Assembly: GCA_023451265.1 (NCBI GenBank)
Contig: JAEYAG010000080.1
Location: 33,441 to 97,440 of the forward strand
Source of the DNA: Actinomycetes bacterium
Lineage (GTDB): Bacteria; Actinomycetota; Actinomycetes; Actinomycetales; Microbacteriaceae
DNA: 64,000 nucleotides
Direction of reading: 5' to 3'
How positions within the stretch are numbered: the stretch's first letter is position 1; each line of letters opens with the position of its first letter. The notes under the pieces are model-generated. The model saw nothing but the letters and a program-made list of their open reading frames with translations, was not told where the DNA came from and searched no databases. The translations under genes and the position numbers were made by a program. Positions 32,917 to 41,391 of the stretch are shown in pieces.

Positions 32917-35900
32917 TGGCCACCAGTAACCGTGACCGTATCGGCAAGATGTTCGAGCTGATGGCGCCCGAACTCGACGCGTTCATTTCCAAGCAGGTCG
33001 CGCCGCGGATCGGCGACACGGACTGGACCGAGCTCGTCCGTCTTGTCGACAGCAAGAAGGGTGCGGCCGGCAGCAAGAAGTACGACCGCGCCGACCCGCA
33101 GGTTGCCCTGCGCCTTCTGACCGAGAACATCACCGGTAAGGCGAAGGACGGCTGGTACCCCTTCAACGGTGTACTGACGCAGACGCATCAGGCCTACGCC
33201 CGTGAACTCCGTGACACCCGCGACAAGTGGGCGCACATGGGCGGCTTCGACGACGACGACGCGTATCGCAACCTCGATACTGCACGGCTGCTCATGAAGG
33301 CCATCGGCTCTGCGGCGACGGCGGATGAGATCGACAAGATACGCCTCGACCTGCGACGTGTGGCCTCCGACAAGCAGGACCGCAAGAGCCTGAAGGACTC
33401 GAGCGTGGTTCCCGACGTCGCCGGGCTGGCGCCGTGGCGCAGCGTTCTGCGGCCCCGCGACGAGGTGGCGCAGGGGACATTTCAGTCTTCCGAATTCGCA
33501 GCCGACCTCTTCAAGGTCGCTCGCGACGATGCAGGACTCTCGGACGAGTACGCGGATCCGGCGCAGTTCTTTTCCCGCACTTACCTCACTGAAGGATTGC
33601 GCGACCTTATCACGCGCGCAGTGAAGCGCCTCGCGGGTGACACCAACGCATCGCCGGTGATCAATCTTCAGACCAACTTCGGTGGCGGCAAGACGCACTC
33701 GATGCTCGCGCTTTGGCATCTCGCGGGTGGGCTGCCGCTCGGGCAGTTCCCGCAGGCGACGCAGGATCTGCTCTCCGACGCCGGCTACCCGTCAGTGGGC
33801 ATCACCGCCCCGCGCGTCGCGCTCGTCGGCAACCACATTGCCCCGCAGGGCGAGAAGAAGCCCGATGGCACCTTTATCAAGACGATGTGGGGTGAACTCG
33901 CCTGGCAGCTCGGCGGCGCCCCGGCGTTCGAGAAGATCCGCCGGCACGACGAGGGTCGGACAAACCCCGGTGCTGACCTCCACGCGCTGCTCGCCGAGCA
34001 TGCGCCTGCGGTCATCCTGGTCGACGAGTGGGTCGCCTACGCGCGCCAGCTGTACGGGCAGGAAGACCTTGCGGGTGGCACGTTCGACACCCAGTTCACG
34101 TTCGCGCAGTCGCTGACTGAAGCCGCGAAGGCGACGCCCGGCATCCTGCTCGCGATCTCGATCCCGGCATCCCACGACGGCGATGACAGCAGTGGGGCGA
34201 TCAGTGGAACCGCCGAGGAGGTCGGTGGCAGCTACGGGATGGAGGCGCTCAAGCGCCTGCAGAACGTCGTGCGACGCGTCGCCGATCAGTGGCGCCCGGC
34301 ATCCAGCGATGAGGCGTATCGCATCGTCAAGCAGCGCCTCTTCGAGGTCGAAGACGCGAAGGCGCTCGCCCAGATCAACGCGACGGCGAAGAAGTTCACG
34401 GAGTTCTATGCAGCCAACTCGAGCGACTTCCCGAAGGAGGCGCGCGACCCTCGCTACGGCGATCGCATTCGCGCGTCGTACCCGCTGCACCCAGAGCTGT
34501 TCGACCGCCTCTACGAGGACTGGTCGGGGCTCGAGCGGTTCCAGCGCACCCGTGGCGTGCTTCGCCTGATGAACGGCGTGATCCACGCCCTCTGGGTCGG
34601 CGAAGATCACGCGCCGCTCATCATGCCCGGTTCAGTACCGCTGTCGGTCGCGGCGGTCAACGCCGAACTCACGCAGTACCTGCAGGACTCGTGGAAGGCC
34701 GTCATCGACGCCGACGTGGATGGACCGAACTCCGAACCCGCGCGCATCGACACCGAGAAGAAGCTCTACGGCGAGCGCTCCATCACCAAGCGCCTGGCGC
34801 GCACGGTGTTCTTCGGCGCGGCACCGACGATCGGGACAGCCCAGAAGGGCATCGACACGCAGCGCGTGTTTCTCGGCACAGCGGTGCCCGGCGATGTCGT
34901 GGGCAACTTCCACTCCGCCCTCAACGTGCTCGCGGACCGTGCCACGTATTTCTACTCGGGCGCCGGTAAGTGGTGGTATGACACTCAGGCCAACATCACG
35001 CGCCGCGCGAAGGATGCCGCCGAGGCGTTGCACGAGGAAGACGTGTGGGCAGAGATCGTCCGCCGGCTGCAGGCGCAGGAGGCGGATCGGGGAGCGTTCT
35101 CGGCGATCCACATCGGCCCGGGAGACAGCGGTGACATCCCCGACACGGATCAGGCGCGACTCGTGCTCCTGCATCCGCGTCACGCGCACCGACGCAAGTC
35201 GACCGACTCTGCCGCGCGTCGATTCGCGCAGGAGGCGACCGAGCGGCGCGGGACGGCGAACCGGGCCAACCGCAACATGCTCGTGTTCCTCGCGCCGGAC
35301 GAAGACAGGCTCGCCGAACTCGACAACTCCGTGCGCACCTACCTCGCGTGGAAGCAGATCGCCGAGAAGGCGAATGATCTGAACCTCACTCCGCAGCAGC
35401 TCGCACAGGCGACGGAGAAGCGCGATCAGGCTGGGCGCACGGTCAACGACCGACTCTCGATCACCTACCAGTGGGTGCTCGCGCCGTTTGCTCCCGATCC
35501 TGCCGCTCCTTTCGACATCGAGGAGATCAAGGTCGACGGTCAGGGTGACAAGCTGGCCGATCGTGTGGCGAAGAAGCTTGGCAGTGCGGGGCTGTACGGT
35601 ACCCAGCACGCTGCCCGCAGCATCCGTCTCGCGCTGGATACGAAGGTCGCACCGGTATGGGCATCGGGCCACGTATCGGTCGGGGACCTGTGGGCGCTCT
35701 ACGCGCAGTATCCGTACATGCCGCGCCTGCGCGACGAGTCTGTGCTGCTCGATGCGATCCGAGACATTCCGATCCTGTGGCAGGTCGAGGCGTTCGCGCT
35801 CGCGGACTCGTATGACGGGGAGAAGTACCAGGGGCTGTGGCTTCCGGGGGAGCCCGGGAGGCCGATTATCACCGACGCGACTCTCCTCGTGAAGCCCACG

Positions 35901-36251
35901 CCGGCGCAGGCGCAGCGGGATGCCGATGTCCCGCAGCCCGTCAATTCGGATCCCGGTCCGGGGCCCGGGCCCGGTCCTGGCCCCGGACCGGGTCCGGATC
36001 CGATCGTCGAGCGGAAGACGACTCGGTACGTGGGTAGCGTCACCCTCGACCCCGATCGCTATGCCGGCGACTTCGCAAAGGTCGCCGCCGAGGTCCTCGC
36101 GAACCTGTCGAGTGTCGATGGCGCCCGACTGCGGCTGACCCTATCGATCGATGCATCCGCGCTCGAGGGCTTTACCGAGCAGCGGATCCGCACGATTCGA
36201 GAGAACGCCGCCACGCTCCGGTTCACGACGAACGAGTTCGAGAAAGAGTGA
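32916..36251 (+). CDS. DUF499-family AAA+ ATPase
   Basis: An 1111-residue protein. The N-terminal ~110 residues hold a Swt1/HEPN-like helical region (FELMAPELDAFISKQ); Walker A reads NFGGGKTHS near residue 255 and VILVDEWVAYAR fits Walker B. The usual DUF499 order follows, with SYPLHPELFDRLY. Near residues 1011-1028 a Gly-Pro repeat joins a small C-terminal domain. DUF499 proteins are defence-island partners of DUF1156 methyltransferases. The ATG overlaps the methyltransferase stop and its own stop overlaps the next GTG, so these three genes are translated together. Confidence 0.87.
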   Translation: MATSNRDRIGKMFELMAPELDAFISKQVAPRIGDTDWTELVRLVDSKKGAAGSKKYDRADPQVALRLLTENITGKAKDGWYPFNGVLTQTHQAYARELRDTRDKWAHMGGFDDDDAYRNLDTARLLMKAIGSAATADEIDKIRLDLRRVASDKQDRKSLKDSSVVPDVAGLAPWRSVLRPRDEVAQGTFQSSEFAADLFKVARDDAGLSDEYADPAQFFSRTYLTEGLRDLITRAVKRLAGDTNASPVINLQTNFGGGKTHSMLALWHLAGGLPLGQFPQATQDLLSDAGYPSVGITAPRVALVGNHIAPQGEKKPDGTFIKTMWGELAWQLGGAPAFEKIRRHDEGRTNPGADLHALLAEHAPAVILVDEWVAYARQLYGQEDLAGGTFDTQFTFAQSLTEAAKATPGILLAISIPASHDGDDSSGAISGTAEEVGGSYGMEALKRLQNVVRRVADQWRPASSDEAYRIVKQRLFEVEDAKALAQINATAKKFTEFYAANSSDFPKEARDPRYGDRIRASYPLHPELFDRLYEDWSGLERFQRTRGVLRLMNGVIHALWVGEDHAPLIMPGSVPLSVAAVNAELTQYLQDSWKAVIDADVDGPNSEPARIDTEKKLYGERSITKRLARTVFFGAAPTIGTAQKGIDTQRVFLGTAVPGDVVGNFHSALNVLADRATYFYSGAGKWWYDTQANITRRAKDAAEALHEEDVWAEIVRRLQAQEADRGAFSAIHIGPGDSGDIPDTDQARLVLLHPRHAHRRKSTDSAARRFAQEATERRGTANRANRNMLVFLAPDEDRLAELDNSVRTYLAWKQIAEKANDLNLTPQQLAQATEKRDQAGRTVNDRLSITYQWVLAPFAPDPAAPFDIEEIKVDGQGDKLADRVAKKLGSAGLYGTQHAARSIRLALDTKVAPVWASGHVSVGDLWALYAQYPYMPRLRDESVLLDAIRDIPILWQVEAFALADSYDGEKYQGLWLPGEPGRPIITDATLLVKPTPAQAQRDADVPQPVNSDPGPGPGPGPGPGPGPDPIVERKTTRYVGSVTLDPDRYAGDFAKVAAEVLANLSSVDGARLRLTLSIDASALEGFTEQRIRTIRENAATLRFTTNEFEKE

Positions 36252-38233
36252 TCGTGAATGGCGGAGATGTGACCGGGTTCGCGACGGGGGCTGTTCCCGT
36301 CCCGTCTCCGCGGAAGCCCGATCAGGTAACCGTCGGCTATCGCACTATCTTCCGCACCACCGGTGAGGACGTCGTTGGGGTCGCGGAGCGCCACGTGCGC
36401 GCTTGGCTTGCGCAAAAGCTCGGTGGTGCGACCAGCCTCGACGACTGGGACGGCGTATCGAGCGCGCGGTTCGACGACCAGTTCTCCATCGTCGTCGCCA
36501 GCCAAGGCGAAGTTGGTCGTACACAACGCCGTCTCTACCGGCTGATCGACCAGAACCCGCGCGGTCGTTTCGAAATCTCTCTCTACGCCGCGGACAGCGC
36601 TAACGGAGGGCACCTCGTCATCGAGGGCGCCCGCGATGCGGCGACCACAGAAGCCGCGATCGATGGAGTAGCGACGCCAAACATCGTGCGCCAAATCCTC
36701 GAGGACGTCACCATCCTCGACGGATCGACCGCAGTAACCGGTCGCCCTCACGTAATCAGGTCGGGAGACGAGTCGGACGTGATCGACGCGATCGTCGACG
36801 GCGCTCGGTCCATGTCGGTGATCGTCGCATCGTCGTTGACTGCCGACGTCGATGACAGGTGGCTGGCCCTCGTAGACCAGCTCACGCGCTACAGTGTGGG
36901 AGTCGCGACGGTTTTCGTCGTGTATGCGGACGCGGTCGATGAGATGAATCGTCGCCTCCCGGCGACGCTTCAGATCCCGCCAGGGCAGATCCGAACCTTC
37001 GCCCCGGGAGTCAGACTCGACGACCCGGACGACGGCATAGTCCATCGGTTCCTCGGACCCGCTACCTTCGCGCGCGCGATCCGTAACGGCCGCGTGGGTG
37101 GTGCGCTTCCCGCGGTCCACGCGCGAGCATCTCGCCTTCGCTTGCTTGAGCGCGCGGTTCCCGCGGACGCCCGGCGGACGATCGACCTGCTAGCTCGTGC
37201 CGAGCGCGCCGAGCAGCGCGCTATCACCGTCAAACTTCGAGTTGCCGAGGCGCCCGTCGAAGCCCCCGATGTCGATCTGGCTGTGGTGCAGGAGGAAGCT
37301 GGCGGGCCTTCCGCCGAGCGCAACACGGTTGCTCCGGAGAAGTCCACGCCCGCGTCGACGACCGCGACTGAGCAGCCGACAGGCATCCAGGCATTCATCG
37401 CGTCGATCCGTCGCCTGCTGCAGAAGTGGGTGCGTCGATCGGAGATCTCCCGTGACTCGATCGCAGAGCTCGACGCGTTCGTTACTGTTCAGGTCACAGA
37501 GGTTGCGGTCGCGACGGAGCAGATCGACGAGGTGGCCTCGGAGAACGAAGCACTTCGTCGACAGCTGGAGGAGCTTCGTGAAGTCGTCGAAGGATACGAT
37601 TTCGACTCAGCTCTCACGGCTGACGAACTCCGCGCGCTCGACCATGAGAACCAGAGGCTCAAGCGCAGGCTGCGCGAATCACAGATCTTCTTCGTCCCTG
37701 ACGACACTCCTGTGGAGTGGGAGCCGCCGCCGGACGTCGAAGAACTGATCGCCCGGATAACCCCGGGCGCCGGGGAACACTCCGCGTACGCTCGCGTGGT
37801 ATTCACCGGCAGCCTTGATCCGGTGCTCGAAGTGGGGAAGCGGGACGGGCATGGCAAGTACGCGCGGGACCTCTGGAACTTCGTGCGAGTGCTCTTCGAA
37901 TACGCCGAACTCAAGACTCAGGGTGGCTTCCAGGGCAACGTCCACATGTACCTCGCGGACGACACTTTGGCCGGCCACAAGTGCAACCCGCAGCGGCATG
38001 CGGGCACCGAAAGTGACACGGTGCTGGGCAACCCCACGATGCGTGCGGAACGCGTTCGGCCGGTGCCGGCAGAGGTCGACGCATCCGGATTTGTGCTCAT
38101 GGACGCCCACTTCAAGCCAACGCACCGGGATATGTTCGCGCCGCGGATGCACTACTACGACGACACGAACAACACCGGCAAGATCTACATCGGCTACATC
38201 GGTCGGCATCTGTCGACGACGCAGTCGGCGTAG
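36248..38233 (+). CDS. Unknown 661-residue defence-operon protein
   Basis: It is coupled to the DUF499 gene by a GTGA overlap. Residues ~1-270 form a mixed domain that may be nucleotide-binding or PLD-like but shows no clear motif. Residues ~380-480 are a coiled coil (NEALRRQLEELREVVEGYDF, then HENQRLKRRLRESQ). The C-terminal ~150 residues form a compact domain with conserved-looking DLWNFVRVLFEYAE, GFQGNVHMYL and HYYDDTNNTGKIYIGYIG. I recall similar endings in unassigned actinobacterial proteins but know no function. It could be a sensor or a second effector. Confidence 0.65.
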   Translation: MIVNGGDVTGFATGAVPVPSPRKPDQVTVGYRTIFRTTGEDVVGVAERHVRAWLAQKLGGATSLDDWDGVSSARFDDQFSIVVASQGEVGRTQRRLYRLIDQNPRGRFEISLYAADSANGGHLVIEGARDAATTEAAIDGVATPNIVRQILEDVTILDGSTAVTGRPHVIRSGDESDVIDAIVDGARSMSVIVASSLTADVDDRWLALVDQLTRYSVGVATVFVVYADAVDEMNRRLPATLQIPPGQIRTFAPGVRLDDPDDGIVHRFLGPATFARAIRNGRVGGALPAVHARASRLRLLERAVPADARRTIDLLARAERAEQRAITVKLRVAEAPVEAPDVDLAVVQEEAGGPSAERNTVAPEKSTPASTTATEQPTGIQAFIASIRRLLQKWVRRSEISRDSIAELDAFVTVQVTEVAVATEQIDEVASENEALRRQLEELREVVEGYDFDSALTADELRALDHENQRLKRRLRESQIFFVPDDTPVEWEPPPDVEELIARITPGAGEHSAYARVVFTGSLDPVLEVGKRDGHGKYARDLWNFVRVLFEYAELKTQGGFQGNVHMYLADDTLAGHKCNPQRHAGTESDTVLGNPTMRAERVRPVPAEVDASGFVLMDAHFKPTHRDMFAPRMHYYDDTNNTGKIYIGYIGRHLSTTQSA

Positions 38234-38254
38234 ATCGCGACGAGAGGGATGAGG

Positions 38255-38464
38255 ATGTCGATCTCGAGCTGGAGTGACCGCCAGATTGTTGCCGCGATCA
38301 ACGGAGACTCGATTCCTTCGGAGGATCTTGTGACCCGCGACGGGTGGAACTACATCTGCAAGGTCCGCGGACGAAACTTCAGCCAAGTCAACGAGGAAGC
38401 CTGGCAAGACCTTTGTGCGCGACGCGGTTACCTGAGTAGCAGGAGGAACTCACGCGGATCCTGA
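38255..38464 (+). CDS. Small 69-residue protein, unknown
   Basis: A frame starting MSISSWSDRQIVAAINGD with a purine-rich ribosome site (GAGGGATGAGG). It begins 21 bases after the 661-residue protein, suggesting an operon tail gene. A Trp-containing core (DGWNYICKVRGRNFSQVN) suggests a small fold. No family recognised. Confidence 0.5.
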   Translation: MSISSWSDRQIVAAINGDSIPSEDLVTRDGWNYICKVRGRNFSQVNEEAWQDLCARRGYLSSRRNSRGS

Positions 38465-38496
38465 GCGGCAAACGGCTTAGTGCGTGAGAGGAGTCA

Positions 38497-39129
38497 GTGT
38501 TGAGCACAATCCACGCACCCGGCTCATCCCCGTCGTATCCGAGACCCGAGGAAGACGCCGGCTACCTTCCCAACCCCACTGCGGGGGTAGCGGGGAGGGG
38601 CAGCCAACTCGTGATGGTGAGGATCCGGTCCCGAGACCTGGCGGACCACGTACCGCCCGCGGACCTTCAGGTGTCCTTCCTGCCTGAGGGCCTGCTGGAA
38701 AGCGAAGAGGAGATCGCGCAGGTCGACTCGCTCGGCATCCGTCCCTTCCCTGTCGACAATGTGCTCGACCGACTCAACGGAATAGGCAGAAGTCCGCAGC
38801 GCGCCGAGGACGTTCTCGCCTTCCTTTGGAGGTTCTTGGCGAGCGAACGACGAAGTCGGTATGGGATGAAGAAGTCTTCTGAGTGGGCAAGCGCGTCACC
38901 CCTCGCCTTCGAGGTCGCTCGTCAGGTAGGCGCGAACACATCCGGCGCCCGCACGGAGCAGGTCGCCGAGCACTGCGGTAGGCGGCGCCATCCAGCTTCC
39001 TTGCCACTCCTCCGCGCGTGCAAGAAGTCGTCTGATATCGAAGCTGGCCGGGGGCCAGCTTTCGACAGGCCCGCCGGACGGCGAGCCGAGTTGTGCGAGC
39101 CCTCTCGCGCGCTGGAGCCACTGGGATGA
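38497..39129 (+). CDS. Uncertain 210-residue frame overlapping the SIR2 gene
   Basis: The first ~130 residues (LLESEEEIAQVDSLGIRPFP, then RAEDVLAFLWRFLASERR) read like a natural protein. The last 78 codons lie entirely over the antisense 3' end of the SIR2-HAD-like gene (38896 onward) and read like a shadow. The real gene may have lost its stop through a 3' rearrangement, or the frame ends elsewhere. No family recognised. Confidence 0.35.
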   Translation: MLSTIHAPGSSPSYPRPEEDAGYLPNPTAGVAGRGSQLVMVRIRSRDLADHVPPADLQVSFLPEGLLESEEEIAQVDSLGIRPFPVDNVLDRLNGIGRSPQRAEDVLAFLWRFLASERRSRYGMKKSSEWASASPLAFEVARQVGANTSGARTEQVAEHCGRRRHPASLPLLRACKKSSDIEAGRGPAFDRPAGRRAELCEPSRALEPLG

Positions 39130-41058
39130 CGGCATGTGGACCTGACCCGCCTCGTCAAAGAGGAGGACCGGCAGGCCAGCGCGGTGCACAACCCACAATG
39201 GTTCGTGCCAGTAAGCGGGTTCGCCCGTTTGCGAGGAGTTCCGGTATTCCCCAGCGAGCATGTCCGCGTAGAGCTCGACGACGGGTTGCGCTGTCGGAAA
39301 GACGTCGACCAGGTCGTAGGCGGAGTAGGGATCGGTCGTGGCAAAGGCGGCCGGCCTCGCGACCCAGAGGTAGCCGTCATTCGACTCAAGGTTTGCGCCG
39401 ATGAGGCTCGACCGCAGCGCCGTGAATACCGCGCTGCGGTCTGTCTGGGCGGGGGACGGAGTTGGTGCGCCCCACAGCGAGACCCAGTCCACGTAGGAAG
39501 TGTCGGAAGTCGTGGACGCGTCTTCGAGTGTGGAGAGGTCATCCCAATCGAGTTGCGCAGCCTGTACTCCCGGTCCGCCGAGGGTCGGCCCATCGGGGTT
39601 GTCGAAGTGTAGCGATGCGCCGAAGGCTCCGTCATGAACGGTCAGGTGTCCCGCTTCCCCGGGAAACTGCACCCAGCTGATCATGAGCCATGGTCGTCGT
39701 GTGACTATGTCGATGGCATGCCCCCAGGCCGAGACCTCGGCCCAGTTCGCATCGACTTCCGCGGCCGTCGGCTGCGCCGTGCCGAACCGCGCTTCGAGAG
39801 TCGCCGCCCCGTCGGACACGGAGGGTGTTGCCATCCGCTTCGAGCCTGACTCCCTGACGGACGCGATCCTCTCCCAGGCGCTTGCGTGGATGTGATCCAC
39901 GATCGTGGGCCACGTGGGCAGTCCTTTGGGGCCGAACCGGACGATCTTCCCGACCCAATCCGGCGGGCCAGCCATGGTTCCGTCACCCTGCACGAAGAAG
40001 TCCCAGCCGCGTACCGCCTGCAGATTGCCTGCGATGAGGAGCTGACTGGCGAGGTGCCCGCGGTACGACCCGAAGTGCGTCTCGTACCATCTCCAGAATC
40101 GCAGGAAATCAGACGACTCGGCGAGCTTGTCGCTCGCTACAAGAACCACATTGAAGTCACGAGCGAGGTGGCGAACGGCGTCACGCGCTCCGGGCATCAG
40201 GCCCGGCAATCTGCGTCGTTCGCCTCTTGTGCTTCCAAGCATGAATGGTCGGTCGGCGAGCGTCGACTCGATGTCGATGTAGACGGAAATTCGCTGAAGC
40301 TCGGGCGAAGTCTCGGACCAGTCCTCATCTGGGTCGAAGTCGAGGTCGAGGATCTCCTTCACTACCTCGGGGACTCCGACAGTCGCGGGGTGCACGACGA
40401 CCTGATCGAACTGGGACAGATCCGCCCACGGCTCCGCATTGACAAGTACTGTTCGTGCTCCGGCCGCGCGGGCCCTATCGACCAGCCCAGAGGCTGGTGA
40501 CACGCTGCCGGAGGTGCCGACCACGATCAGTGCTTCACACTGATCGACGGCATTCTGCACATCGCGCAGGCGAGAGACGGACTCGCCGAACCACACGATG
40601 TCAGGGCGCAAAGATCGCGCGCCACACGAGGGACATTGCGGCCGATCATCCAGGTCGGCCTCCCAGCGGTGTCGTTGCCCGCAGCTGGTGCACAACGCGC
40701 TGTTGAGTTCGCCGTGCAGGTGGATGACATCCCTGGCTCCGGCCCGCTCATGCAAGTCGTCCACATTCTGAGTGACGATCAGGACGCCCTTCCGGCCATC
40801 GGTGTTGCGTAGCTCTTGGGCGAGGTCTGCGAGCGCATAGTGCGCGGCATTCGGCAGCGCCTCCAGTGCCTGCCGACGGCGAGCGTCGTAGAACTCGTGC
40901 ACCAAGTCGGGCGTGCGCGCGTAGGCGGTCGGCGATGCAACGTCCTCGATGCGATGGTTCTTCCACAGGCCATTGGAGTCGCGGAATGTGGCGATGCCCG
41001 ATTCCGCGGAGACTCCTGCGCCGGTGAGCACAACGATTCTCGGCCTATCCACTTTCAT
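38896..41058 (-). CDS. SIR2 deacylase/NADase fused to HAD-like and unknown domains
   Basis: A 720-residue protein. Residues 1-245 are a sirtuin: GAGVSAESGIATFRD, TQNVDD (96-101), catalytic HLHG with H115, and a zinc site of C123, C126, C142 and C145. Residues ~257-400 look HAD-like (YIDIEST, where the second Asp is Glu, and LVASDKL). The remaining ~320 residues are unknown. SIR2 domains in defence proteins often destroy NAD+ on phage sensing, but the class seen here could also deacylate. It is convergent with the DUF499 operon, with its 3' end against that operon's tail. Confidence 0.78.
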   Translation of the reverse strand: MKVDRPRIVVLTGAGVSAESGIATFRDSNGLWKNHRIEDVASPTAYARTPDLVHEFYDARRRQALEALPNAAHYALADLAQELRNTDGRKGVLIVTQNVDDLHERAGARDVIHLHGELNSALCTSCGQRHRWEADLDDRPQCPSCGARSLRPDIVWFGESVSRLRDVQNAVDQCEALIVVGTSGSVSPASGLVDRARAAGARTVLVNAEPWADLSQFDQVVVHPATVGVPEVVKEILDLDFDPDEDWSETSPELQRISVYIDIESTLADRPFMLGSTRGERRRLPGLMPGARDAVRHLARDFNVVLVASDKLAESSDFLRFWRWYETHFGSYRGHLASQLLIAGNLQAVRGWDFFVQGDGTMAGPPDWVGKIVRFGPKGLPTWPTIVDHIHASAWERIASVRESGSKRMATPSVSDGAATLEARFGTAQPTAAEVDANWAEVSAWGHAIDIVTRRPWLMISWVQFPGEAGHLTVHDGAFGASLHFDNPDGPTLGGPGVQAAQLDWDDLSTLEDASTTSDTSYVDWVSLWGAPTPSPAQTDRSAVFTALRSSLIGANLESNDGYLWVARPAAFATTDPYSAYDLVDVFPTAQPVVELYADMLAGEYRNSSQTGEPAYWHEPLWVVHRAGLPVLLFDEAGQVHMPSSQWLQRARGLAQLGSPSGGPVESWPPASFDIRRLLARAEEWQGSWMAPPTAVLGDLLRAGAGCVRAYLTSDLEGEG

Positions 41059-41391
41059 CTCCTCGTTCGGCGGGCGGACGTTCGCTGCTCGGCTGCTGGA
41101 CCCCGGTCAGGGCCCCGGGTTCGGCTTGCCCGGCTCCGGCTGAGCAAAGCTTTGCAGACTACGGGGACAGTCCGACATCGACGCGGCCCCCGCGCTCGGA
41201 AGTCCCCACATCGCCCCTGGCGACTCCGCAGCGCTGTCGCTCCGCCTGCACTCACGTGGCGACCGCGGCCGAGACCCGCGCCTCCGGTCCACCACGCGCA
41301 TTCATCGGCCGGCGATACATTCCTGCAATGCACGCAGGCACTTTCTGTGGAACTAGTATCGAGTTATACATATTGGGGCTAGACTTGGCCC
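41059..41391. promoter_or_regulatory. Divergent gap before the relaxase: candidate oriT/promoter region
   Basis: 333 bases without a gene between the SIR2-HAD-like start and the relaxase start. Most of it is GC-rich; the last ~55 bases turn AT-rich (TATCGAGTTATACATATTGG) and include TATACA as a possible -10. A small inverted repeat (GGGCTA and TGGCCC) lies directly before the relaxase ATG. oriT sequences of MobF relaxases are often next to the gene, so this is the best place to look for one; no nic site could be identified. Confidence 0.35.

Noticed and set aside
22321..38233. Complete BREX or classical DISARM system
   Set aside because: No PglZ phosphatase, BrxC/BrxL-type protein, DrmA, DrmB or PLD nuclease was found; only helicase and methyltransferase themes are shared.
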